NCBI RefSeq assembly: GCF_032854445.1
Contig: NC_088295.1
Span: 27,389,385 to 27,453,384 of the forward strand
Source: Liolophura sinensis
Taxonomy: Eukaryota; Mollusca; Polyplacophora; Chitonida; Chitonidae
Length of the DNA stretch: 64,000 nt
Direction of reading: 5' to 3'
Shown: positions 1 through 15,000 of the stretch, piece after piece
How the letters are laid out: each line of letters starts with the position of its first letter
Numbering within the stretch: position 1 is the first letter of the stretch
Translations under genes and position numbers: made by a program
Notes under the pieces: generated by a model
What the model was told of the DNA's origin: nothing
Database searches by the model: none
What the model saw: the letters and a program-made list of their open reading frames with translations, nothing else

Positions 1-35
1 AACCTTTGCTTGGCGTTGCTGGCAGAACTATAAAT
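1..35 (+). CDS. Cadherin exon 1 of window (3' end only)
   Basis: The reading frame starting at base 3 gives PLLGVAGRTIN, followed directly by a GTAAGT donor. The PL...RTI pattern matches the end of the other short exons (for example PLTQDSLQRTIYT), so this is the tail of a short exon in phase 0. It shows that the repeat array continues upstream of the window. Confidence 0.6.
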
Positions 36-3000
36 GTAAGTATGAACTCGAGGTAGGAGAATTTTGAAATTTATGATGCACTCTAAGCCTGCGATTCTGC
101 TAATGAAACATATTGGCTTGTGAAAAGTTGAGAAGTGAATAGTTGACATTTTTTAATGAAAATTGTGTGGCATTTTGTTTCCAGTATCATCAGCTTGTAT
201 TTATTATAGTTGCTGCAGGAATACCATGTTACTTCTGTTGTGAAAATCTGTAAAACTATACTAACTATGGTGTCATAAAATAGGAATCTTGTAGCTTCGT
301 TCTTTTTAGCTAAACATGATTAATGAAAACTGTCCAGTCTTCCTTCTGGATCCTCAAACAAGAAAGCTGCAATTTTTTTCTAAATAACTATGGTATATTG
401 ACATTAAGCTATTTGGTTTTAACAGTGTATTTTGGAAGTGTCCGATAACGGGTTCCCTGTTAGTAATACTGGTAATGCCAATCTGCAAGTCACAGTGACG
501 GGCGTGGCACCACCCAGATTCGAGAGTTCAACGTATAGGATCACCATTGACGAGTCAAGAAGAGTCAATAGCAGTATTCTGGAGGTCCGACGATATGTTA
601 GGCCAGGAACTGTACCTACGGTATGTCAACTGACTTGAAGCCACAAACGGCACTTCATATCATCTCTTTTGTGCGTTCAAATGCAGTGAATCTCCTGCAT
701 GTTTTCTTCGAACAGCCTGTTCCACAACCAAAAAAATAATAGAAAATTAAGGAACTCAAATATATTTAATGTACAGGTAAAACTTTCCAACGTTTCTATA
801 ACTGCAGAACAATTATAATGTTTTATTGCTTTCGAATACTAAACCGTTTGTATGTGATGTAATGAATTGTCTGCAGATATGTGCATATTTAATGCACAAG
901 TAACCTCCAAAGCTTCTGTAAGTGCTTGACAATTATTATATTGGTTTATTGCTTATGAATACTAAACTATGTGCATGTGATGTTGATAGCCTGTGCGGTA
1001 TGAGCTGGTGGGTGAATACCCAGCTCAGGACTTCTTCATGGTGGACCCCGTGACTGGCTGGATCCGGGTCAAGTCTCCTCTCACCCAGGACAGTCTACAG
1101 AGGACCATCTACACTGTAAGGACATTTATACACACAAAGGATTAGACACTCAGCTGTATAGTGAAGCTTCAGTATAATAATCACTGCTGGTTTTGTTCAA
1201 ATTTCTAATGTGCAGTTCTGTATATAAGGAAAAGTGATATTATACAAAGAAATCTGATATAAAAACTGGTGACTTCACCACTTTTACATGCGTATGAAAC
1301 TGGTGTGCTTTAAATAAATCTACCAACACATACGTGGTTAACAACTCAGAAACATTTTCCTTAAATCAGAATGAAGTTATCTTTATTTGTTGTGCCATCG
1401 GTTTGTATACAGCTTATAGTTTTCAATCTTGAACTTTGGTGCGTTTGCAAAGCTTGATTCGTCTTGGAACACACTTGAACATAAAGCGTGTTCGTCAGAT
1501 ATTAATGTGAATTGTGCTTGTCACATGCGTATGTACGCCATATTTTTTGTTTTTTCAGTTGAATGTGACAGTGTACGAAACAGCGAGTCCCCAGTCCCGT
1601 GGTTACGCGCAGGTGTATGTAACCGTAAACCGTAATGATGGGCTTCCACTGTTCAATCCCACCCAGTACAACGCCCGCATTGATGAGACCGTTGCTCCAA
1701 ATACGGCTGTCATCACACTAAGACTCACAGATCCCACTGGGGTAAGAATTCAGAAAAATGCCTCGAGAAATATTTTCTTTGCCAGCAACAAGAAAATTGA
1801 AACTTTGATTAATTGATTAGGGAGTGTTTAGTAATCACATTACAATTCAAAGAACAAAAAAAGTTCTGTGAAGTTTTTATGTATACTTTTTTATTCAATT
1901 TTTTTTTTCCTTAGTGTTGAACAATGGTAGATGATAAATTTAAATGAATTTGAGAATTGTATGGCCTTGGTTTTAAATATGATTTATATTTTAAAGTATG
2001 ATGTATTTACTTAGTAATTTTTTCATTTCTGTATTTTGTGTGTTCTGTAGAAAACATGCAGTGTTGTTGGCACCCCAGAAGCAGTGCCATACTTCCGTGT
2101 GGATCCATCAGCCTGTATTGTCCGAGTCAACAGACCACTAACTGAGGACCCCTCAAACAGAACCATCTACACTGTAAGTCAACACAGATCAACGTTTCAT
2201 TCCATTGTTCACTTAATCTTTTTAAAGTCACATACTGAAGTTATATAGTTAAGGGTAGCATCTTAAGAAGAAGTGTACATAATAAGCTCCGGTTTTTCAT
2301 ACATGTAAAGCAAAATAATATGAGTGAGGTGTTCCTTTGTTGATGGCCTACGTACGTGCATGTCATTCACTGTATATTACAAAAATCAAGACTTGGCCTC
2401 ATGTGTAGTGAAATCAGTGGTATGGGTGGTGTCTCAAGAAGTACTGCATTTTTTTAGCTTTGGCTGCACACACATGTAAAGCCTATTAACATGAAAGGGA
2501 TGTTCCATTGTTGATGCCCTACATACGTGCATGTCATTTACTGTAAATGTTAGGATTTCCTTCACTAATAAAAGTGATAACACTTTTGTTGTTACATTAT
2601 AATATTTCACACGCAAAACATATGCCTGAATATAAGCCTAAATCCTAATGTGCCTCACTTCTTTTCTGCGCTGTTTAGCTGATTGTGGAAGCCAGAGAAA
2701 ACACTGGTGTGAACCCACGCAGGGCCAATGCCACGGTGACTATACAGGTGACGCGTGACTTGTCTGCCCCACGAATGATCAACCTGCCATCAACAATCAG
2801 AATTTCAGAGAACCAAGACTTGCAGTCCACTATATTTACTGTTCAGGGATTGGATAGTGATCTCAAGGTTTGTAAATGAAGCACCTGTTAAAATAAATGT
2901 TTCTGTCATAAGAGCATATCGTATTGCAACATGATCTGCTATTTTAACCATACAGTTTCATATCCCCTAATCTGTAATGAAGACAAGAAAAGTCTGTGAG

Positions 3001-6000
3001 AATTGCATATTTTACACAATGGAAGACTTACATATGTAAACATATATAATTGTAAAATGTGGTTGTCACGAATCTGTCTCATATTGAAAGGGTTTTCATC
3101 CACTGGTAATTTTTTTTAGTGATTTTGTTATTGGCAATTTGTCATTGAAGTTTTTTTTTTTCAGTCAATAAAGCGGAATTCAAAGAGTATATGTGTGAAG
3201 CAGGTTTGAATTATATTTTTCCCACACCTGTCAGTAACAATTCTTTTATAAGATTAATTGCATACAAAATATTTGTCTGACTATATTACAGGGTCGCCTG
3301 CAGTATGAGTTGATGGGTGTGTACCCAGCTAGAACCTTTTTTGGCATCAGAAAGGACAGTGGTCAAGTCTATGTTCACACCAACCTTACAGCTGATTCTA
3401 CAGAACGAGAACATTACGAGGTTTGTGAAGTGTAGTTTAAACTCACCTGTCTTTGTTACATGGGTACATCCTTTTGAGAGTCCCCTTGTTATATGAATTG
3501 CCTGGATCCTTTGTACATTTTAGGATGTATTTTATAATCTACTCCAGGGCATGAAAGTAGTATAGGTCTGCTGGCCCATGATGAGTTAAAATAGCCGTCG
3601 GTCTAGTATGATTTTGAAACCACTAGTCGGCTTTGGCTAGTAAAAATTATGGTAGACAAAATTATGGCGATAAAAGGTTTGTAAACCTATAACGGAATAC
3701 TTCCAATGCGTCCTAATTTTTAGTGAGCTTACCAAAAAAGATTGTTCTCCATTCAACGGTGTTGGATGAAAACACGCACATTCGTACCTTTTTTTCAAAC
3801 TAGCATCATAGAAAGGTCAGGCCCTTGAAAATGTATGAGAATCGAAATATTCAAAAGTGAGGTACCCTTCATCGGTGGTTCCACCCCCTGCCCTTCTGAG
3901 GCCAGACTAGGCCCTTGTACATGCAACTTTTGCTGTATATGTTGATTTGCAGTATCACTGTTAAGTGTAAAATGGTAATGCATATCTACATTTTGGTTCT
4001 TATCAAAATTATGAGATGAGGTAATTAAACACAGCGTGTATCAGTAGAGTAGTCCTGGTGTTGATTAATATTTAAGGAAATTTCATATTAACTTGACCGT
4101 TGGGCTTGTCAGTGGTAAATGAGAGAATTTTATTAGTTAATAAAAGTGATGCCCTATTTCTTCTAATAATTGGGACAGCTGTTAGTCCTGCTGAAAACAA
4201 AATATTTATTTATCTCCCAGTGTTTTGAAAAAGTAAGAACATGGATATGTTGGTCATAAGATGGTCTAACCATGGGAGAAAAAAGAAATTTTTTATCTCT
4301 GTTAAAATTTCGTGCATATTAGCTGAAAAAGGCAGATCAGGTGTCCGAAATGTTAGAAGAACTAGGATACACACAGAAGATCTTACCACAAAAGGCAAAA
4401 CAAAATGTCACTGCCAAGTACTGTGAACTTTTCATATGTAATGTACAGTTTGAACCTGGAGCATTAACAGTAAAGTATTTATTTCACAAGGCGCTATCAA
4501 GAGAACTCGTGAATGAGTTCATGTGAAACTGTATTTACCGACTTGCAAGGTTAGAAGGAAAAGACCTTTTTTATGGCACATTTTGTGGCACCACTAGGAT
4601 CTCGCTACATTATTATAGTGTGTTAACTGAAGTTCCAGAAGTTTTGAGTGCTAGTGAAATTTGATGAGGGCTAGTAATATCTGAAAACCATTAGCCCTAC
4701 CTGACTAGTAAGTTGAAACCCTTAAATTCAAGCCCTGCTACTCATAGGTTTGTCCTGCACATTGCAAGGTACAGTCATTTTCTCCATAGGCCAACATAAT
4801 ATAGATGCACTGTTCTTTTAGTAAGATGTGAAGCACCAACCATGAGGAAAGAGTGTTATCAGGTACCTTGCAATGTGCACGTGTTTACTCCACTGATAGA
4901 CATAAAATGGATGCATTGTTCTTTAGAATAACATGGAAAACCGGTAAGTGGGCCCTTGCTGGCTGGACTGAGACATTCTGCTGACCAATGAACAGGTGTT
5001 CTTTCTGGCCTGACTGCATCTTTATTTCAGGAGGTTTGTCAGGAATCTGCCAAAGGGTAATGGTGTCCACTTAGTTTTGCCCAGTTTGTGCCTCCCATGA
5101 AAGCAGCATAGCCATCATGTCACCATCCATGAGTATGGTTTAAACACCAATCACATAAATAAGTAGATAACCGGCCAATGAAATTATTATTTCTTCACGC
5201 AGGATCGGTTTTTAGTCTGTCCTTCACATATATGTATTGATTATCAAAACACATGTGGCCTGTAATGGGGAACACAACCTATCTATAAAAAGTTGGTCCA
5301 AGTGATGTAGTCTTTTGTGCTTTTTCTAGAAAATGTCGCTCTTTCTGTGTCAGTGTGCTTTTAATTGTGCTCTGCTTCTTGTTCACGTACACTGTAACAG
5401 TCTCAGTAGTTCTAGAACGTTTCTCATTTTTTTACATTCGGAATACAGTGTGAGTAAGTTGCATGATGTCTCTCTGAGGTAGTTTTGTCCCTTTTGGTCA
5501 AAAACTTGGTTACTGGGTACATCAAACGTATATTCTTTTGCAGCTGGAAATCCACATTTACGACAGCCTGTTCCCAAACAACCGGGTCCCAGGTCGTCTG
5601 TATGTCAACGTGTCCAGAAATGCCTCGCCCCCAAGGTTCTCTGATAATTTTTACCGAGCAGACGTCTTCACTAGTGACCCAAGAGGCAAGCTGGTCCTCC
5701 AGCTCATAGCCGATGACCCGGATGGAGTAAGTCTGTAAAGGGCAGAATTATACTTTAACCAAAGATTTTTTAAATTCATTCAGAATGTCAAATGTGTCTC
5801 TTTTTTGTTGGCAAATAACAATATTCTCAGACATAGTAATTATTGTGAGGTTCACATGGTCGTACTGTAATGCAAAATCTGCTGCGTTTGTAGGACACAC
5901 TGCTGTATCGTAACCTTGGAAACCAGACTGTCCAGGAGTATCTGTTTGTCAATCCAAGAACAGGGGAAATAACGCTGAACAAGAAACTCCCCTTTACCCG

Positions 6001-9000
6001 ACGGGAAGTCTTCAGGGTGAGTTTTACTCCAGATTATGTGTATCACAAAAAAATACTGTAAATGCCTTTTTATTCGCTTGGTACTAACATTCACGGATTT
6101 TGCGGCAAACACATTTCAAACGAAAATAAGTGCCCTTGAATATAAAACCCATGTAATTTATTAATGTAGCATGCGTTACAGTTGTGAATTTGTTAAAAAG
6201 CACTACAGTTCTAATACTTTTTCAAACACGTTAATTAGAAATACTTAATTAGAATGTATTCTAGCTTTCACAAATGCAGCTTAATTGATCGTCAGTTAAT
6301 CTTGCTTTCTTTTAAGGAGGCTTAGCTCTGTCTAAGTATCGCCATATTGCAACTTTGTTGTTGATTTATTGCCGCGATTAGAGACATACAAATCAATAAT
6401 GTGTACTGGGCGCGTGTAAGTGATACGACTGTGCTTGCCTTCCAGTTAGATCACCTTTACGACGTGCTCAATGCATCGCTCGGAGGTTTCCACACTTCAA
6501 ACTTCCTTTTCATAATAATGATTTCTGAGAAATTTACTCAAATCTGTCAAAGTTCACTCAAAGTTTCACTCACACTGCTGATGCATGAGAATTAAGCAGT
6601 GGGATTTATTTATATCACATTTAATCTGTTTTCGTCTCCCGGAGTGATATGAATATTTGCTCACACAGCAGGTAAGGGCTTCGTCTTAAAAAGATCCGCG
6701 AAAGTTTATACCCGCGAATCAAAAGGCATTTACAGTAGTACACAACAGCTCATTATGAGAGGAAAAAAATGACTGATTTTGATTATTAGTTTTGTAATAT
6801 TTCTTCATCCTTAGAATTGAGTAAGACCTCTATTAGATGTGAGCCATAAGCATTCAGTGACCCATTGGTTTAGAATTTTACCTTTATTTTGATAGTTCCC
6901 TGTGGAAGTTGACGACCAGAGAAGCAACCGGTTGACAGACAGAGCTGAAGTGACGGTGACAGTGATTGTGGCCAGCTCACCTGCCTTCACCAGTACTATG
7001 ACCACAGAGGTCAAGGTTACTGAAGAGGTTAACACTGGAATACATCAAGTGGTGGCCAGAGATCCCAGGGATCCTGTAAGCACATCTCAAACACTTCCAT
7101 TTAGCCCCATGTTTAGCCTTGATATCTTTGTTGTAATGAGGATACCTGAAAAAAAACATGTTTTCAAAATCTTTGAAAATCTTTGTGTGAATTGCCAGCC
7201 ATGTAGCATTTTGAAGAAGAAAAAAAATTGTTCTGTGTGACAAGAAAAGTTTTTTTCTCATGAATTTTAAAAATGGTGATACTTAGCTGTAAACTAAATG
7301 TTTTGCTTTTCTATGTAAAATGTACTTGTTCATATTTCATTTCCCTTCATGTCCAGACTGCTGTCATCCTGTACAGAATGGAGAGTCTGGAGCCAGACAG
7401 CTCTTACTTCCGTCTGACGGAGAATGGCCGCCTATTTGTACAGAGACCGCTCACAGATGATCCAATTAAGAGGAGGACGCAATACACTGTAAGGTTTCCC
7501 TCCAACATGCACAGTACATGCATTATACCTTGGCATTATACCTTGGCATACAGCAAATCACAGACTGTAAGAGTTTGTTCCTTGGTACACAGGAAGCACA
7601 GACTGTAAGAGTCTGTTCCTTGGGACACAGCACACACAGACTGTAAGAGTTTGTACCTTGGCACTTAACAAACCCCAGACAGTAAAGGTTGCCACTAAGC
7701 CAATGTGTCCTTGTCATGAACTGATCATACTATGTTTGGCTACCATGTCTCCAGGGATTTAGGCTATTCTTTCATTTTCTAATGTTTAGAATGAGACTGG
7801 TAAAAAAATTATTTATGACTGCATTCAAAATTGCCCATTGCTAGGTCCTAGAAAACCTCCATGCTTAAACATTTAAACAAATGCTTAACAAACATTTTAA
7901 ACATTAAAATCTAAGTGAATTGCCAGACTACATACTTAACAATTATTTCTGTTGACAGCTGATCATGACTGCATACAAACAGTCTGACCCTAACTTATCC
8001 ACCTCAGCCACCTTCATTGTCAAGGTGATTCACAACAACTTTGAGCCTGTGTTTGTGGACAGTATCTATAGAGGTACAGCTAATGACTATGACCCCATTG
8101 GTCAGTCAATCGTCCGAGTATCTGCTTACGACAATGATACAATCACGGTAAGACGGTATTCTGTTTAGTATTGCATTGTTCTCCTTACCTGTGCTCCACT
8201 GATTATAGCTGCTGGGATATTTTGTCAGTATATCTTTGAGAACTAAAGAGAAATAATTTTGGGGGAATAAAACAGGATAACAGAAAAGTTTGGGCCCCTT
8301 TCAATGTTGATACTGCCGTTGTTGTCAAAACTGTTCACATGAAATTGAGCATTGGGTCTAATCTGTTTAATTTGGAATGGGTAGGATGTGCTGTTAATTT
8401 GCAGCTGCAAATGTGTTTGTCCTTGGCAGATACATCACATCATCAATGTATGATAGAACTGCATTAAGAAAAACCAGGTATACATACATGTAGTTTAATA
8501 CCTGTCCTGAGCTGAGATATCACATCGTTAGTTTGTAAGATTCACAGAGTCTGCCTTTTTTGTTTAACCACTGTTGTGGATGGGGTATTTCAGAGCCCTG
8601 AGGGTCAGCTGGTGTACAGCCTTTCAGGGGGAGAGAATCAGTACTTCTCCATCGACCAATACTCAGGTGTGATTAGTGTGAGAAGGATACTCGCCGAAGC
8701 CCCAAATGTGAACACCTACAGGGTAAGTTATCATGTCAAACCACAAAGTGATGTGAAGGAATTTAGTGTTCTGAACAGGTATCTGTAATCCTAGATTTTT
8801 CATTTTGAGCATAGAGGCCTGTGGTATAGTGAAAATATGAAAACACATAATAAGATTGTGCTTTGATCATATTTGAAAGAATTTTATAAGACTAGATTTG
8901 TTTCATTTGTCATAATAAAATTGATAAATAAATCAGCAATTTAGTCATGTAGAAAACTTTTAATTTAATACATACTGCAGGTATAAATGTTGAGTGGATG

Positions 9001-12000
9001 AATTGCCTCTGGATATATTCCCTCTTCTCTTCCCATCAGTTTCTTGCTCTGGCTGAGGACCAAGGGTTTGACCGTCGTACTTCCACAGCTTCTGTCATCA
9101 TCACTGTTAGCCACAACAGATTTGATCCAGTGTTTGACAGACGGAATTACAGGGTGCCTGTTAACGAAACCTGGAATATCAACAATGTATTAGTGACTGT
9201 CTCAGCCACTGATGATGATCCTCCTGTAAGTCAACGACTGTAATATGCGATTCACCAAACACTCAGGGTCATGTAACCATGGCAACCAGGGACCACTTTT
9301 TAAAATTTTGGAACTAAATTTTTTGTAACTTTCTTGTAATTAAATTTTTTATCACCTTATTGCACTATAACCTATAGCGTGCCGCCTAATGCCTTTTGCA
9401 AAAAAGTTATTTGAAATCTGAGTTGATGTTTCATGAAAGTGGCCCTAGCATTGTAGACATTATGTGGGCACAGCAGCTGTGTGCTTGTAACACTAATAGG
9501 GCTTTGTGTCTGGCCCCTAGACCTAAGACTAAGGAGATTGTGTACTCAATTATGGCATGCAGACAGGCTGGAGGATACATTTGAACCATACACCATGGGT
9601 GATTACATTTCTGTAGCTGTCCATCTACATCATAATGCTGGAATGTTTTAAGGGTGCTGATACAAAATTACATGATTTTCTTCCACACGTATCCATATGT
9701 GAAATTTCTCCCGGTTTTTGTTATTATAAATGCTTCACTGTCATAGTAGATCACATTTGTATAAAAGAGTTGTGACTTTTGTGATTATTCACAGTCAGAC
9801 AGTAAAAATTTGTCATTGTAAACTGACAGTTCACGATATCTATACTTGCTCTTCAGAACACACCCAATAGTGATATCACGTACAGGATTGTGGGACCACC
9901 AGATGTGTTCAGCTTCTTCTTCATTAACAGTAAGACGGGTCAGGTGTTTGCCAGGACCAGTCTGAGCCAGGTGCCTAACAACACTGTTGAGGTAAGCAGA
10001 GAGGGTATACCCTATTACATTGTCCTACTGCAGGGTTTAATGCTCACTGATGTTCTGGGGACCTCCTTGGCCGAGGGGGCTAGCACGTCAGCACGGCGCA
10101 ATGACCCAAGAAACGTCAGCCAATGTTGTCATTGTGAGTTCAAGTCCAGTTCATGCTGGCTTCCTTTCCAGCCATACGTGGGACGGTCCTGCTCGCAACC
10201 TGCAGAGGGTCTTGGGTTTCCCCCGGGCTCTGCCTGGTTTCCCTCCCACCATAATGCTGACCACTTGTGAGTGAAATATTATTGAGTAAGACGTAAAACA
10301 GCAATCAAATAAATAAATAAACACTGATGTTCCGTGTTCAACATAGTCAGCCTAGCTATTACACTTGTGTATTGGATTGTAAAGTATCGGCATCAGCATT
10401 TATCACCATACAGTTTTTTGTTGCATAAAGCTATTATCATTTATTTGTACATTTCAGTCAGCATTTATGCGCTAAGATTAAATTTTATTCACGATTTTGA
10501 TAAGTTTTTGAACATTTGCTCATGCTGTTGGTCACATCTACTGCGCAGTTTATCGTGAAGCTTCAGACAATGGTGTCAGGCCTAGGAAAGCAGAGGCTAC
10601 TGTTACGATCGTGATACAGAAAATAGTTGGTGGACAATCCATACTTTGACCAGTCTACATATGAGAGAACAATATCCTCTGAGGAGATTATCCCACATAC
10701 GGTCATCACGCTCAGTACTAAGGATCCTTCTCCTAAGGTCAGTACTTTAGCACATGCCTTATATATCTTCATATTCAATTTTTGTCTGCATTCCAAATAC
10801 AGTATTTACCCTAAAATTTTAAAGGCCAAAAAATGGTCATAAAATATTAATTTTGGTGCTTAAACAGGCATTTAGCCAAAAGTATATAATAACCTTCCAA
10901 CAACAAACATCCAATCAGCTTTCCAAGGTTAATACAACTCTCAGAATGGGACAAAATGAGTAGTTTAGTCAACTTAATTTTATGTCAGTTTAATAGCTAG
11001 AGTACCGTGCTTAAAGTAAATAATATGGGATACATGTACATGTAGTTTTCTTGCTTTTTATGGTGAAGTTTGTTGATGTTTTTTGTTTGGTGTTATTGAT
11101 TCAGACGCAAGTTATATTACAAGGATGTGAAATCAGTGATTATTGTCTTGTTTGTATCCAATGATAGGGTCGCCTTCTTTTCCGTATCTTTGGGCGTGGC
11201 CTTGCTCCCACATACTTCAGTTTGAACCCAAGAGGAGATGGCAGTGTTGACTTGATCCTTCGACAGTCTGTAGAGAATATCGACACCGAAGTATTCTACG
11301 TAAGTTGCCCGAGGAAGTGTGTGTTGTATACGAGAGCTGTTCATGAGGCATACACCTGAATCGTAGTGTGCCTTTGTCTGTGCTCAGTAGACACCAAATA
11401 TTGGGACTTAAAATGATTTAGAAAATGAGTTAAATGTCTGTGATAAAAATTTCAACTGTTAAGCTATGTGTCCTTCAAGATTCTGTTAAAGATAACACCC
11501 AACACTTTCCAATGAAACCTCTAAGGTACATTTAATCCCTTTTTTGCTTGAGTAAGTTACTTTTTTCTTATTATGGATGTTTCTTTAAAATTAAAATGCT
11601 GATTACTAGGTGAGATAAATTGAAGTCACTGGGAGACTGAAATAATCCCTAAACTCGCACATTTAGGACAAGATGGTAACTGTTGTTAACCTTGCATTGT
11701 AACTTCAGGTGGATGTGGAAGTATATAGAGAGGGTGCTCAAACTGAACGTGGTTCGGCCGTGGTGAGGGTCAACATTGATAGGAACCATGCTCCCTACTT
11801 CCTGCACGGCACGCTTAACTACTCTATACCAGAGAACCAACCTTTGACACAACCATTTGGTGACGTGAATGCTGCTGATGAGGATACGGTGAGCTAATAT
11901 AATACACTGGTTAAATGACTGGGAATGTATGAGTTATGGGACCTGAATTACGAGTAAAAAATCTGTATATATTATAGTAGAGAGACTTCTTTGAAAGAAA

Positions 12001-15000
12001 AAAAGCCTTGCAGTGTGAGTAACTGAATTTGGCTGCTGACTTTATTTCAAAATGAATTTCTTTAATGTTGCTTTCGTCTACTTAAATTGTGTGCATATTA
12101 AAATATGGCTCATTTTTTTGGCAAGGGTAAATGTTGTAGGGGTAGGAGGTTTAAAAGTATTTGTGGAAAAGGACTTAGCTTGTGATGGCTGTGTGCATTC
12201 GACACTGTGAAGAAATGTGTTTACTGGAACATTTTGTGGCTTCATGTCTGTCCATTGGATCCAGTTTATGTTTAAGCCAAAGCTGTGTATATTTATGTTG
12301 GTTATAATGTAAAAAGCTGAATTTGCCGAATATACTTTACTCAATTTTTCTGAACATCAGGGTGAGAGAGGTGACATTACATATCAGCTCGTATCACAAT
12401 CGCCACCTGGAAACAAGAACTACTTCTTCGTGAACCCGTACAACGGTAACCTGTCTGTGATTGCCCCACTCACTGAAGACTCTGTGGAGGAATACACGGT
12501 AAGCATAGCTGGCCCTTTGGCCATTGACATCAATCTTACCTTTATTCACAGGCTTATTACCTATAATTCAGCTCGATTTAATGTTTTAAGTAGCATTTGA
12601 CCCCAATTAAGTAATTTAAAGTTTTATTTGTTTATTTACATCAAAGGATTGTGGTTAAATCCAGAAAAACAGACTGTGAATTTGGATAACACAGTATGCA
12701 AGCATTGACAGTAAAGTATTGATATACTAGCTTTAACCATCTTCTGTAATATAATTTTTTTCTGTTACAGCTGATTATTTCTGCCACTGACAATGCTCGT
12801 CTCCAGAAGAGGGCCTTAGTCACGGTGCGAGTGAAGATCTTGCGTAACAACAACCCGCCCAAGTTCAGCAAGAATCAGTATGATGGGTTTATCAATGCCT
12901 CTTCCACCCCGGGCAGTCCCGTAACTCAGGTGTCAGCCACAGATGATGATGGGGTCAGTACAGCTAGCATATATTCAGAAAAAAATCAGTCTAAAAGTGA
13001 ATTAGGTAGTGGTGTATGGCTCAGTGAGTAATGGGATTGACTGATAACCACAAGGCTCATGGGGTGTGGCTCAGTGAATAGTGGGAGTGACTGATAACCA
13101 CAAGGCTCATGAGGTGTGGGTCAGTTAGTAATGAGAGTGACTGATAACCACAACGCTCATGAGGTATGGCTCAGTGAGTAATGGGAGTGACTGATAACCA
13201 CAAGGCTCATGAGGTGTGGCTCAGTGAGTAATGGGAGTGCCTGATAACCACAAGGCTCATGGGGCATGGCTCAGTGAGTAGTGGGAGTGACTGATAACCA
13301 CAAGGCTCATGGGGTGTGGGTCAGTTAGTAATGAGAGTGACTGATAACCACAAGGCTCATGGGGCGTGGCTCAGTGAGTAATGGGAGTGACTGATAACCA
13401 CAAGGCTCATGGGGTGTGGGTCAGTTAGTAATGAGAGTGACTGATAACCACAAGGCTCATGAGGTGTGGGCTCAGTCCTGGCCTGGGATAGGGATGTTGT
13501 ACTGCTTCCTGCGTTTGTGGGCCTCGGTGACAATAAGAGTTCAGCAGCATTCATGGGGCCTTTTCACAGTCTCATGTCTGTTGATGCCACTTGTCTTCCA
13601 TCCATATGATATCCAAATCTGTATGCATGTGTGTGTATGTTCTTGTAAGTGAAATATTCTTGAGCTATACAATTTGTAAAGGTCATTAGATGTCATTAAT
13701 GAGTAAGTTAATGTTCTTTTAGTGTGCATAGTTGTAAGCAATCCTGTATCTTTCTCCAAACTGGAAGTGGTGACAGCCATTTTTTTGTGGCTGTAATTAT
13801 TTTACCAGTGTTTGAGGTATTGTGAGATTAATCAGTCTGAAACATACAGCATGTGTTATGAATTCTGTCATAGGTAGACGTGAATTTCGTATTCATATTG
13901 GGATAACTGTGATAATAGTATTTTTTCTCTATGGACAGGATGCCATTCGCTACAGCATTGACCAGGAAGGTGTGGATCAGCTTCGTTTTGCTATTAACCC
14001 TACAACAGGGCAGATAACACTGCGAGCCAAGCTGGAATCGGAATCTAACACAGAATACAGGGTAAGTTAACCCCAAACACCTCAGACTTCACAGTGATGG
14101 ATTGGTATTAAAGTACAGGAACCTGAGATCAATACCCAATGAAGTACATGAAGACCAAATACCCAACAGTTTCCATACTTTGTACTTCCTTATAAATGTC
14201 AGGCAAAATACCCTTTTCAATAGCATCGTTGTAAAAATCTTTCTATACATGTATATACAGTATTTCTGGTATGCTGCTCATGAAGTTAAATTGCTTTCCT
14301 CCTTGGAAGTTAAATTGATTCTCTCCTTGGAGTTGGATGATTTAAAAGATTAAAACCACGTTCATCCCTGATATAAAGGTGTGAAGACGTCAGGAATTCT
14401 TGATACTGCAGAAACCAGTTTATGTACTAGTTATTTGTGTGTTACAGTTCACAGTACGGGCAACTGACACTGGAACACCTCCAAAACACGACACTGCAGT
14501 TGTTATAGTTCAGGTTACTAGAAACTTTCACAAGCCAGAGTTCACAGAGCAAGAGTACAACACAACTATCTCAGAGTACCATCCAGCCAGGAGACCCGTC
14601 ATCACTGTACAAGCCACAGACAAGGACCTTGATGTAAGCATACACCATTCACACAAATTGGCTTCATTTTACCATGATTTGGAATTGGTCAGGAATGGTT
14701 AATATGTTATATTAGTGGACTATGACTACTGTGATGTGTATCATATTGTCTGATAACAACAATAATCCAGTTTGATCAAACTCAGCTCATTATAAATTGT
14801 AACAAAGATAGCAACAAAGGTAATCTTGTGAATTTTAACAGTTTATAAGTGCGTGTTCCTATAATACCAGTTGCTGAAGGTTTACTTTTTTGTCTGTTAT
14901 GCCTCTCTTAGTTGGGAATGGTAAGTGGGCCCTATTTGGTTTAGTTTTAGCTACATTTTTTAGTGAATATACTATTGTGATTTCCATGATAATCTTCATT

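Noticed and set aside
4759-4879. Inverted pair CACATTGCAAGGTA / TACCTTGCAATGTG
   Set aside because: Only 14 bp, no target duplication or conserved element around it; may be part of an old repeat but cannot be defined.
7273-7608. Extended plus-strand frame around cadherin exon 7357-7488
   Set aside because: Only the part between the acceptor and the GTAAGG donor matches the cadherin pattern; the rest is intron read-through.
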